The notes under the pieces were generated by a model. It was not told where the DNA came from, searched no databases, and worked only from the letters and a program-made list of their open reading frames with translations. DNA of 6,581 nucleotides from Candidatus Eiseniibacteriota bacterium. GTDB taxonomy: Bacteria > Arandabacterota > Arandabacteria > JAGLYR01. A program made the position numbers and the translations under genes. How positions within the stretch are numbered: the stretch's first letter is position 1; every line of letters starts with the position of its first letter. Below, piece after piece: positions 1-5,420 of the stretch. Location of the stretch: contig JAGLYR010000171.1 in the NCBI GenBank assembly GCA_023132135.1, forward strand, positions 1 through 6,581, in the 5' to 3' direction.

Positions 1-351
1 CAAGGGCAATTGCTTCAGGTAGTGGACGACGACAGCCGCGAAGTTCGGGTTCAGGCTCGTCAGTTTCGATTTGAGCACTCCCCGGGCACTCCTGATGACG
101 CTGGTCTTCGGGCCGATGAGATATGTCTCCGCAGGATCGATCACTGGATCCAGGATGGCCTCCTGCTCCAGCCTATGACGGTGAATCACTTCAAACGCTC
201 TGCTCGCGCGTGAAGCGGCATCCAGACTGAGATCATAGTTGGGCTGCTGGACCGGACCCTTCGTCCACTCCATGCCCCCCTGGCAGGCCACGGCCAACAG
301 GGCAAGCCCCACCAGGACCAACATCCGCCTTCTACCCGATAGAGGATTCAA
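1..351 (-). CDS. pgsW: PgsW-like poly-gamma-glutamate system lipoprotein, 3' end cut by window edge
   Basis: This is the N-terminal part (117 codons) of a protein resembling PgsW, a poorly characterised protein encoded next to pgsB and pgsC in some bacteria; its biochemical role is unknown. The start is uncertain. TTG at 351 overlaps pgsC by 20 bases and gives a signal peptide with an Arg7-Arg8-Arg9 n-region, a hydrophobic core (about 10-22) and Cys23 in a loose lipobox (AVAC). ATG at 324 lies 7 bases after the pgsC stop behind AGAAGG, but removes the positive charges. I prefer TTG because signal peptides normally need a basic n-region. An in-frame TGA closes the frame upstream. The mature part has LIGP (78-81) and a KLTSLNPNFAAVVV stretch (96-109), which I recall as typical of the family. 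It is last of the visible pgs genes and probably co-transcribed with pgsC. The identification rests on recalled motifs and context. Envelope location is inferred. Confidence 0.72.
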   Translation of the reverse strand, partial: MNPLSGRRRMLVLVGLALLAVACQGGMEWTKGPVQQPNYDLSLDAASRASRAFEVIHRHRLEQEAILDPVIDPAETYLIGPKTSVIRSARGVLKSKLTSLNPNFAAVVVHYLKQLPL

Positions 352-799
352 TGAGACGCCCCCCGTAGGCCGCGATCAGCGTCACTCGGACGATGAAGGC
401 GGCAATCAACATTGTACACGCCGTCTCCACGATTCCCTGGCGGATCATCCAATAGGCGATGAGACCCGGGATGATATAGCCGATGAATCGAAAGACTTCT
501 GGATCCGCGCCCGTCTGCGGGACGAGGACGTACCAAGTGAGATGCCCCACAAGGAATCCGACCAACGCGCAGAGGACGAGCGTCCGCCTACCAAACAGCA
601 ACACCCAGCGCCCGATAATGCTGACGATAGCCATCGTGACAAGCCCGGCCAGCAGAGTCCCCAGAACGCGTAGCGGCTCGTGGAGGTGCAGAGCAATGTA
701 CCCAGGAACAATGAGCCCCCCGGCGGCCACGCCGAGAATCTCTGAGAATGCCAGACTCACCACAAGCCCGAGCCCGATCGCGATCGTTTCAACAATCAT
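332..799 (-). CDS. pgsC: PgsC/CapC, membrane subunit of poly-gamma-glutamate synthase
   Basis: PgsC is the small integral membrane partner of PgsB in PGA synthesis at the cytoplasmic membrane. This product is 155 residues, close to about 149 in Bacillus. It matches the family along its length: an N-terminal helix ending near Glu20, GGLIVPGYIAL (27-37), FGRR (69-72), and GYIIPGLIA (107-115) followed by RQG (120-122). Bacillus PgsC carries AGLVVPGYLAL, YGRR and GVIVPGLIA with RQG at the matching places. Hydrophobic segments lie near 5-20, 23-38, 45-62, 73-93, 105-118 and 125-145. The start ATG overlaps the pgsB stop as ATGA, the usual sign of translational coupling, and AGGGGGCAAGG stands just upstream. 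The family call is secure. The exact helix count is my estimate. Confidence 0.93.
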   Translation of the reverse strand: MIVETIAIGLGLVVSLAFSEILGVAAGGLIVPGYIALHLHEPLRVLGTLLAGLVTMAIVSIIGRWVLLFGRRTLVLCALVGFLVGHLTWYVLVPQTGADPEVFRFIGYIIPGLIAYWMIRQGIVETACTMLIAAFIVRVTLIAAYGGRLIESSIG

Positions 800-1965
800 C
801 CTTGCCCCCTACGAGATTCGAGATACTCAAGAAATGCCTGCCCGGCCCCTCCGATGTTTCCCACACCCACTACACAAGAACCAGGTTTCGCCATCCGCAA
901 GAGAGCGCTATACACGTCTTCAGCCGACGTTCTCCCCAAGTCGACAAACGCTTCTGGGGACGCGCCGCGGCGCACCGCCCACTTGCGAAACATCTTCGTC
1001 TGGTCCCCAATCAAAATGTATCTCTCGGCTCTCAAGTTCTCGTGAATCACATCAGCGAGGTCCCTGCTCCGTCTCATCCGGTCGCCCCTCAAGTTTATGA
1101 GGACGAGGATCTTCTCCGGATCTTGTTTCGATAGGCCGAGCCTATTCCAAACCATGAGTGTGGACGTTGGGTCATTGGCGGCAAAAGCATTAACGAACTC
1201 GATCTCCTGGTCCCCCTCACGGAGGATAATCCGCCTAAGGGCACCCACGTCGGGAGTGACGCATCGCATACCCGACAGTGCCGTTTCCCGCGGAACACCC
1301 AGCACCTCACAAACATCCAGCGCAAGACACACGTTCTCGGCATGCTCGATGTAAGGAAAACCCTCAAGGTCCCCGTCACCAAGATTCCGGGGGTCGCTGA
1401 GATGGAAACTCGAGCCACGCCGGGAAGCAACGTCCTCGAACAACTCGGCGAAGTCCTGCTCCGCACAGAAGAGTTGCCCCCGTGTCGGGATCGTGTTCGA
1501 GAGAGCGAGGGCGACATTCCCGATGGTGGGCCCTATGATCTCAAGGTGATCCGGACGGACGTTGGTGATGACCCCGATCGTTGACTGGACGATCTTTCTC
1601 TCCGTGACAGTCTGGAGGTCGGAACGAATTGCCATGCACTCCATCACCATGGCCTTCGCTCCCTCGGCAGCCGCCTGGCGCATGACGGCGATCTGCTCCT
1701 TGATATTGGGCGGGCCCTGCCGGTAGACAGGATGCTCGCTGCCGTCGGGGTGGATGTACCTCGCAGCGGAACCTGTGGTCTTCGCGACAGTCTGGATGCC
1801 ACCGGCTCTCAGGCCTGCTGCGATTAGCCTAGTGACCGAAGACTTTCCGCGCGAACCATTGACGTGAATCCGAATGGGGATCTGCCTGAGTGAGCGTTGG
1901 TGCCGGAAGTGCTCAAGAAGCCCGAGGAGCACAAAGACCACGACCACCAATAGAACGAGCTTCAC
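796..1965 (-). CDS. pgsB: PgsB/CapB, ATP-dependent poly-gamma-glutamate synthase catalytic subunit
   Basis: PgsB is a Mur-ligase-like amide ligase that activates the gamma-carboxyl of glutamate with ATP and extends poly-gamma-glutamate. I choose GTG at 1965 (389 residues; Bacillus PgsB has 393). GGAGG sits 5 bases upstream, and the neighbouring pgsB remnant begins with the same MKL. The frame also has a GTG at 1971, but that codon overlaps the ribosome binding site. One N-terminal membrane helix (about 3-17) is followed by EHFRHQRSL (18-26), the ATP-binding loop NGSRGKSSVTR (36-46), KTTGS (60-64), GPPNIKEQ (84-91), ECMA (109-112), NVRPDH (135-140), FAANDPTST (261-269), RGDR (293-296) and GVGNIGG (367-373). 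All have clear counterparts in Bacillus PgsB, so the gene looks intact and functional. It leads the pgsB-pgsC-pgsW run and overlaps pgsC by 4 bases. The polymer could be retained or released; the window does not show which. Confidence 0.95.
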   Translation of the reverse strand: MKLVLLVVVVFVLLGLLEHFRHQRSLRQIPIRIHVNGSRGKSSVTRLIAAGLRAGGIQTVAKTTGSAARYIHPDGSEHPVYRQGPPNIKEQIAVMRQAAAEGAKAMVMECMAIRSDLQTVTERKIVQSTIGVITNVRPDHLEIIGPTIGNVALALSNTIPTRGQLFCAEQDFAELFEDVASRRGSSFHLSDPRNLGDGDLEGFPYIEHAENVCLALDVCEVLGVPRETALSGMRCVTPDVGALRRIILREGDQEIEFVNAFAANDPTSTLMVWNRLGLSKQDPEKILVLINLRGDRMRRSRDLADVIHENLRAERYILIGDQTKMFRKWAVRRGASPEAFVDLGRTSAEDVYSALLRMAKPGSCVVGVGNIGGAGQAFLEYLESRRGQG

Positions 1966-2064
1966 TGCCACCTCCGGGTTCTACAAACTACGCAGGGGAC
2001 AAGGCACACCGACCATCTTCCTCATTACGCCCGACAAACCAGAGCGTGTTACTCTATCAGAATG
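1966..2064. other. Spacer between pgsB remnant and intact pgsB
   Basis: These 99 bases hold the pgsB ribosome binding site and no convincing promoter or hairpin terminator. Intact pgsB is therefore probably transcribed from the promoter upstream of the remnant, or by read-through from the kinase gene. A receiver-phase reading frame left over from the junction in the remnant stays open to a TAA at 2049-2051. Confidence 0.4.
1971..1975 (-). promoter_or_regulatory. Ribosome binding site GGAGG that fixes the pgsB start
   Basis: GGAGG (minus strand) lies 5 bases before GTG at 1965. The first base of the in-frame GTG at 1971 is the last G of this motif, so that codon is an unlikely start. Confidence 0.7.
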
Positions 2065-2307
2065 TCACCAATGGTGCAAGCCAAATCCTGCCACGCTAAA
2101 CACGATGACTGTCCGGATCCGGCTGTCAGGACATCGAACCCCGCCGGCCCTCAGCCCGGCGGCAATGAGCCGCGTGACCGAGGACTTCCCCCGCGTTCCG
2201 TTGACGTGGATCCGGACAGGGATCTTTGCCAACGATCGCTGGTGGCGAAAATGCTCCACCAGCCCGGCGATCACGAAGAGAATGATGAGGAGAACAATGA
2301 GTTTCAT
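2065..2307 (-). pseudogene. Truncated second pgsB, N-terminal 56 codons fused out of frame to receiver-gene sequence
   Basis: The 80-codon frame begins like PgsB. Residues 1-56 align without gaps to the first 56 residues of intact PgsB, with 43 identities by my count, including the membrane helix, EHFRHQRSL and the NGTRGKSSVTR ATP loop. After Gly56 the similarity stops: the last 24 residues are unlike PgsB, and everything that forms the rest of the ligase is missing. From 2145 down to 2118 the DNA is identical to 2759-2732 in the receiver-domain part of the kinase gene, but read one base out of phase. This looks like the scar of an old rearrangement that left the 5' end of a paralogous or imported pgsB. 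Many synonymous differences from the intact copy argue against a recent tandem duplication. A stable 80-residue membrane peptide with a P-loop cannot be excluded. The start ATG overlaps the stop of a possible leader ORF (ATGA). Confidence 0.85.
2118..2145. repeat. 28-base direct repeat, copy 1 (inside pgsB remnant)
   Basis: This stretch is identical over 28 bases to 2732-2759. It starts tccggctgtc and ends accccgcc on the plus strand. It begins exactly where the remnant stops resembling pgsB. The shared run of about six G/C bases (GGCGGG, minus strand) at the boundary would suit microhomology-mediated joining. Confidence 0.9.
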
Positions 2308-2357
2308 GGATCACGTCGGACGCACGCCAGCCGCCATACCTGCGACGGCGGGCACAC
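2304..2357 (-). CDS. Possible 17-codon leader ORF ahead of the pgsB remnant
   Basis: A GTG at 2357 stands 5 bases after GGAGG within a purine run (minus strand, 2367-2358), the best ribosome binding site between the promoter and pgsB. The frame encodes a short peptide beginning MCPPSQVW and ending in TGA that overlaps the ATG of the pgsB remnant as ATGA, so translation could be coupled. A second GTG two bases on opens another short frame of 14 codons. I recognise neither peptide. It may be a real leader, the vestige of a lost gene, or chance. Confidence 0.22.
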   Translation of the reverse strand: MCPPSQVWRLACVRRDP

Positions 2358-2393
2358 TCCCCCCTCCAGTGTCGTGCAGATACACAGCTTGTG

Positions 2394-2421
2394 ATTCTAG
2401 CAGAATTTGTGGTGTTTTCAA
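2394..2421 (-). promoter_or_regulatory. Sigma-70-like promoter for the pgs genes
   Basis: On the minus strand, TTGAAA (2421-2416) and TAGAAT (2399-2394) are separated by 16 bases; each hexamer matches consensus at five of six positions. Transcription would start near 2387, giving a leader of about 80 bases before the pgsB remnant. The stretch is AT-rich compared with its surroundings. It begins 28 bases after the kinase stop codon. Confidence 0.6.
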
Positions 2422-2449
2422 AAGGGAAATCGGGCTGGAGGATGAAGGA

Positions 2450-4960
2450 CTAGGAACCAGGGACTATCTCCAATGCCTTTTTCAATCTCTCCGTGAGCGT
2501 TGCGAACCCGAAGGGCTTCTGGATGAATCCCGCAAGACCCTTCCCCCGGAACCGCTCGGACAGTTCCCGCTCGCTGTAACCGCTGGCAAGGATCACCGGC
2601 ACGTTGCTTCGAATCTCCCGGAGTCTGTAAAAGGTCTGCTCCCCGGCCTGGTGGGGCATCGTCAAATCCAGGATCACTGCGACAATATCATCCGCACGAT
2701 CGCGGAAAATCCGGACGCCCTCCCGACCGTCTCCGGCTGTCAGGACATCGAACCCCGCCTTCTCCAGCATTCTCCGGGTCACAAACCGGACCGCCTCTTC
2801 GTCATCTACGACGAGAACGGTCCCCTGAGCTTTCAGGTCCGCGGACTCGGGGATCCTGGGTTCGGCAACTGCTGCCGGCTGCACGCCCGGCGGGAACAAT
2901 ACACGGAAGGTCGTCCCACAACCGGGTTCGCTCGACACCATGATTGCCCCGCGATGGCCGCGCACGATGCCCAGAACGGCGGCCAGTCCCAGCCCGCGCC
3001 CCGTGAACTTTGTCGTGAAAAACGGCTCAAAAATCCTCGAGAGCGTTTCCTCGCTCATTCCGCATCCGGTGTCGGACACCTCCATATAGATGTAGTCTCC
3101 CTCCGGCAGGTCCTCATCCAGATACGTCTTCGCCAGATCCTCGCGCGTGCAATGGGTCACACCTGTGTCCAGAACAATAGTACCGCCTCCATCACCAATA
3201 GATTCAGAAGCGTTGGTGATGAGGTTGAGGACAATCTGCCGGATCTGGGTGGCGTCGGCGTCGATGAGGGGAATATCCGCGGAAAGGTCACGCTTGAAAA
3301 CAGTATTCCTTGAGATAGACACCTCCAGAAGATGCGCCATCTCCTCGACCACCTCGCTGAGACTCACCGCCCGGACCACAAACCGTCCCTTGCCCGAGTA
3401 TGCCAGCATCTGTGCGCACAGTTCCGCTGCTCTCCGGGCCGCAGTCTCGATAGCCTCAATGTGGTCGAGCGCCCCCGACCCGGTACTGATCTCCGGCTTC
3501 GCCAGCTCAGCGTTGCCCAGGATTCCCATCAGGAGGTTGTTGAAATCGTGGGCAATCCCGCCGGCCAGCACGCCGAGGCTCTCCAGCTTCTGGGCGTGTT
3601 GAACCTGGGCCTCGAGCTGCCGCCGCTCTTCCTCGGCGCACCTGCGCTCCGTGATATCGCGAATAATGACCAGCCCGGCCGGCAGCGACTCGTACTGGAT
3701 GGCCGCAACCGAGGTCTCGCAGGGTATGACGGCTCTGTCTCTGGCAACCAGATCAACCTGGTACGTCTGCTGAACCTCTTTCCCCGCGAGTCGATCTTCG
3801 TACCACCGGCGGGCCGCCTCCCTGTCCTGCTCCCGGACGAGATCGAAGTAACTCAACCCCCTGTCCACATCATCCCGGGTGTAGCCGAAGACTTCCGAAA
3901 ACGCCGGGTTCGCGAACCGGCACCGACCGTCCAGGACAATCAATACGGGATCGGGGCTCAGCTCCACGAGATCCCTGTAACGCTCTTCGCTCTCCCCCAG
4001 AGCGTGTTCCATCTTTGCCCTGGCGATCGCGCTGCCGATGCCGGAAGCGATCGTTTCCAGCGAAGTGCGTGCGAGATCGCTGATGTCGTCTTTGGTGTGC
4101 GAGGCGATGTTCAGACAGGCAATCACCCTGTCTTCGAAACGAATGGGGATCACGGCAAGCGCACGCAGGCCCTCACCCACTTTACCATTGTCGGGGGAGC
4201 CCCCTAGTTCCTGATACAGAGTGTAGACCGATTTCCCCGCCATGATCACGCGCGCGTTGACGGAGTCCGCGTCATAGTGCGACGCTCCGCGTATGAAGCC
4301 AGGAGACAATCCCTGGTGGAACGCGAGGTCGACCGCGCCGGAGACATGATCAATGAGATACACCCCGCCACTGTCCATTCTCGAGACCCGGATCGATGTT
4401 TCGACACACAACCGGAGTGTTTCCTCGAGTCCATGAGCAGCGCTCAGCGCCACCCCAAGATCCCGTTGCTCGCGAATCAGATCCTCCGCCCGCTTGCGAT
4501 CGGTGATGTCCCTGATGTGTTCCACAACCCCCACAACCTTGCCGTCGGCATCCTTCAGCGGATACGAGGACAAATCGACCCATCCCGCCGGCTCCTCGAA
4601 GGACGGATATGGCATGACCTCACTGTGCATCTCGCCCGTCTCGAGTGCTGCAAGACTCGGACACCGCGGGCATGGAGACTGCCGCTTCTGGTAAACCTCG
4701 TAGCATTTCCGGCCCACCAGCGGCATTTCGGCCGTGTATGTTTTCTCTATCCATGTGTTCGCTCTGACGACATTGAGATCGGAATCAAGGATGCTGATCC
4801 CGTCCTGGATTCCGTCGAACACCGCCTGCATAAGCCATTTACTCTCCGCCTGCGCCTCCAACAGGTCATGAGGCGGTTTCTTGACGGACTCGCTGGGCTT
4901 GCGCTCTTCCTCTGCGGGAACTTCTCGACTCGGCATAGCTCCCCCGGTGCGGGTGCTCAT
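2450..4960 (-). CDS. Hybrid sensor histidine kinase (PAS-GAF-PAS-HisKA-HATPase-REC)
   Basis: This 836-residue protein should autophosphorylate on histidine and pass the phosphate to its own receiver. ATG at 4960 is chosen because AGAGAGG ends 6 bases upstream; a TTG two codons earlier is less likely. Order: a polar N-terminus (1-38), PAS (about 40-157) with Cys86 and a CPRCP cluster (Cys97, Cys100), GAF (about 160-318), PAS (about 325-440) and a coiled linker. The dimerisation domain has IAHDFNN with His471. The ATPase has the N box NLITNASE (579-586), DTGCG (630-634), FEPFF (644-648) and GRGLG (654-658). The receiver (about 713-832) has Asp719/Asp720, phospho-acceptor Asp765, Ser793 and Lys815. 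All catalytic residues are present. No membrane helix or signal peptide is seen, so it is probably cytosolic. There is no DNA-binding output domain and no response regulator in the window, so a phosphorelay partner must lie elsewhere. It precedes the pgs genes on the same strand; a regulatory link is only positional. The signal is unknown. Confidence 0.94.
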   Translation of the reverse strand: MSTRTGGAMPSREVPAEEERKPSESVKKPPHDLLEAQAESKWLMQAVFDGIQDGISILDSDLNVVRANTWIEKTYTAEMPLVGRKCYEVYQKRQSPCPRCPSLAALETGEMHSEVMPYPSFEEPAGWVDLSSYPLKDADGKVVGVVEHIRDITDRKRAEDLIREQRDLGVALSAAHGLEETLRLCVETSIRVSRMDSGGVYLIDHVSGAVDLAFHQGLSPGFIRGASHYDADSVNARVIMAGKSVYTLYQELGGSPDNGKVGEGLRALAVIPIRFEDRVIACLNIASHTKDDISDLARTSLETIASGIGSAIARAKMEHALGESEERYRDLVELSPDPVLIVLDGRCRFANPAFSEVFGYTRDDVDRGLSYFDLVREQDREAARRWYEDRLAGKEVQQTYQVDLVARDRAVIPCETSVAAIQYESLPAGLVIIRDITERRCAEEERRQLEAQVQHAQKLESLGVLAGGIAHDFNNLLMGILGNAELAKPEISTGSGALDHIEAIETAARRAAELCAQMLAYSGKGRFVVRAVSLSEVVEEMAHLLEVSISRNTVFKRDLSADIPLIDADATQIRQIVLNLITNASESIGDGGGTIVLDTGVTHCTREDLAKTYLDEDLPEGDYIYMEVSDTGCGMSEETLSRIFEPFFTTKFTGRGLGLAAVLGIVRGHRGAIMVSSEPGCGTTFRVLFPPGVQPAAVAEPRIPESADLKAQGTVLVVDDEEAVRFVTRRMLEKAGFDVLTAGDGREGVRIFRDRADDIVAVILDLTMPHQAGEQTFYRLREIRSNVPVILASGYSERELSERFRGKGLAGFIQKPFGFATLTERLKKALEIVPGS
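2732..2759. repeat. 28-base direct repeat, copy 2 (inside kinase receiver domain)
   Basis: This is identical to 2118-2145. Here it is in frame and codes for the AGFDVLTAG segment of the receiver (residues 735-743), a common sequence in that fold. The kinase copy is therefore the natural context and the copy in the pgsB remnant is the displaced one. Confidence 0.9.
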
Positions 4961-4966
4961 GGACAA

Positions 4967-4973
4967 CCTCTCT
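4967..4973 (-). promoter_or_regulatory. Ribosome binding site of the kinase gene
   Basis: AGAGAGG (minus strand) ends 6 bases before ATG at 4960. It supports that start over the in-frame TTG at 4966, which would directly abut the motif. Confidence 0.6.
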
Positions 4974-5008
4974 TGACATCCGCCACCCTGTGTGCGGCCG
5001 ATCTCAGT

Positions 5009-5035
5009 CTAGTAACGGAATACCCGGCGAGTCAA
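5009..5035 (-). promoter_or_regulatory. Weak candidate promoter of the kinase gene
   Basis: On the minus strand TTGACT (5035-5030) is followed after 15 bases by TACTAG (5014-5009). The -35 match is good, but the -10 is poor and the spacer short. It lies about 50 bases before the kinase start. Confidence 0.3.
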
Positions 5036-5065
5036 TGTAGGAATTTGAGACAGCCAACCAATCGT

Positions 5066-5080
5066 CCTAGCCTGGATTAT
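5066..5080 (+). repeat. Partial copy of dispersed repeat CCTAGCCTGGATTAT
   Basis: Fifteen bases identical to the left part of the repeats at 5292 and 6522. The sequence then diverges to gcacaac, so the right half of the palindrome is missing. Confidence 0.75.
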
Positions 5081-5176
5081 GCACAACTTTTGCGGTCTGG
5101 TGCTGCAACTATGTGGTCTGCATGTGGTTGGTACACGAGAGCCGAGTCAATCTCATTGTTAAATGATGCCAACATC

Positions 5177-5278
5177 CGTAAATTGTAAATGGTAAATGGC
5201 GCTCGGAGAACTGCATTGGAATAGCCCCCTACTTCCTTGTCTCCATCGTTTCCCCCCATTTACGATTTACCATTTACG
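5177..5278. repeat. Inverted repeat with arms made of three GTAAATN heptamers
   Basis: The left arm (5177-5199) reads cgtaaattgtaaatggtaaa followed by tgg. The right arm (5256-5278) is its reverse complement with 21 of 23 positions matching. Each arm is three tandem heptamers of the form GTAAATN. The arms enclose 56 bases. In RNA they could form a long stem. It may be a miniature non-autonomous element or a dispersed heptamer-repeat family; no transposase or clear target-site duplication is seen. Confidence 0.8.
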
Positions 5279-5291
5279 TCCGTTCCCCAAT

Positions 5292-5315
5292 CCTAGCCTG
5301 GATTATTCAGGCTAG
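5292..5315 (+). repeat. Full palindromic copy of dispersed repeat CCTAGCCTGGATTATTCAGG
   Basis: CTAGCCTG (5293-5300) and CAGGCTAG (5308-5315) form a perfect 8-base stem around the loop gattatt. The first 20 bases (5292-5311) recur at 6522-6541. No T-run follows, so it does not look like a normal intrinsic terminator. It lies directly before the candidate promoter of the next gene. Confidence 0.8.
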
Positions 5316-5328
5316 CCCGCAAAGGCCC

Positions 5329-5358
5329 TTGACACAAGATACAGGGGTAGGGTAGCCT
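5329..5358 (+). promoter_or_regulatory. Candidate promoter of the acyltransferase-like gene
   Basis: A perfect -35 hexamer TTGACA (5329-5334) is followed after 18 bases by TAGCCT (5353-5358), which keeps only the TA and final T of the -10 consensus. The predicted start of transcription would be about 55 bases before the GTG start codon. Confidence 0.4.
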
Positions 5359-5420
5359 TCCGGGGATTCCTGACCTGGCTCTCGCCGGATCGCTGTGCTC
5401 TACACCTTCGGGAAAGAAGT

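Larger units (their letters stand above)
4961..5420. other. Divergent intergenic region between kinase and acyltransferase-like gene
   Basis: These 460 bases contain no gene I can support. They hold the kinase ribosome binding site and a weak minus-strand promoter. Further right are a partial copy of the CCTAGCCTGGATTAT repeat, a pair of inverted heptamer-rich arms, a full palindromic copy of the repeat, and a plus-strand promoter candidate. The middle part (about 5140-5280) is noticeably richer in A+T than the coding regions. Confidence 0.7.

Noticed and set aside
483-1100. Plus-strand frames opposite pgsC and the pgsB 3' end
   Set aside because: The minus-strand genes are matched along their full lengths by PgsC and PgsB; the plus-strand translations show nothing recognisable.
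1874-3313. Long plus-strand frame (479 codons) opposite pgsB, its remnant and the kinase 3' end
   Set aside because: It lies antisense to three features with clear protein homology; its translation has no recognisable domain, and it spans non-coding spacers. It is a by-product of GC-rich codon use on the other strand.
4277-5188. Plus-strand frame of 303 codons opposite the kinase 5' end and running into the intergenic region
   Set aside because: It is antisense to the PAS/GAF part of the kinase, has no domain or hydrophobic pattern, and crosses the kinase start and one repeat copy.
5077-5259. Minus-strand 60-codon frame in the intergenic region
   Set aside because: It runs through an arm of the inverted heptamer repeat and part of the dispersed repeat, lacks a good ribosome binding site, and resembles nothing I know.
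5177-5278. Heptamer repeats as a CRISPR array
   Set aside because: The units are only 7 bases, directly adjacent and inverted as two blocks; there are no spacers and no cas genes.
5293-5315. Palindrome as a rho-independent terminator
   Set aside because: There is no T-run on either side, and it sits upstream of the plus-strand gene, not after a gene end.
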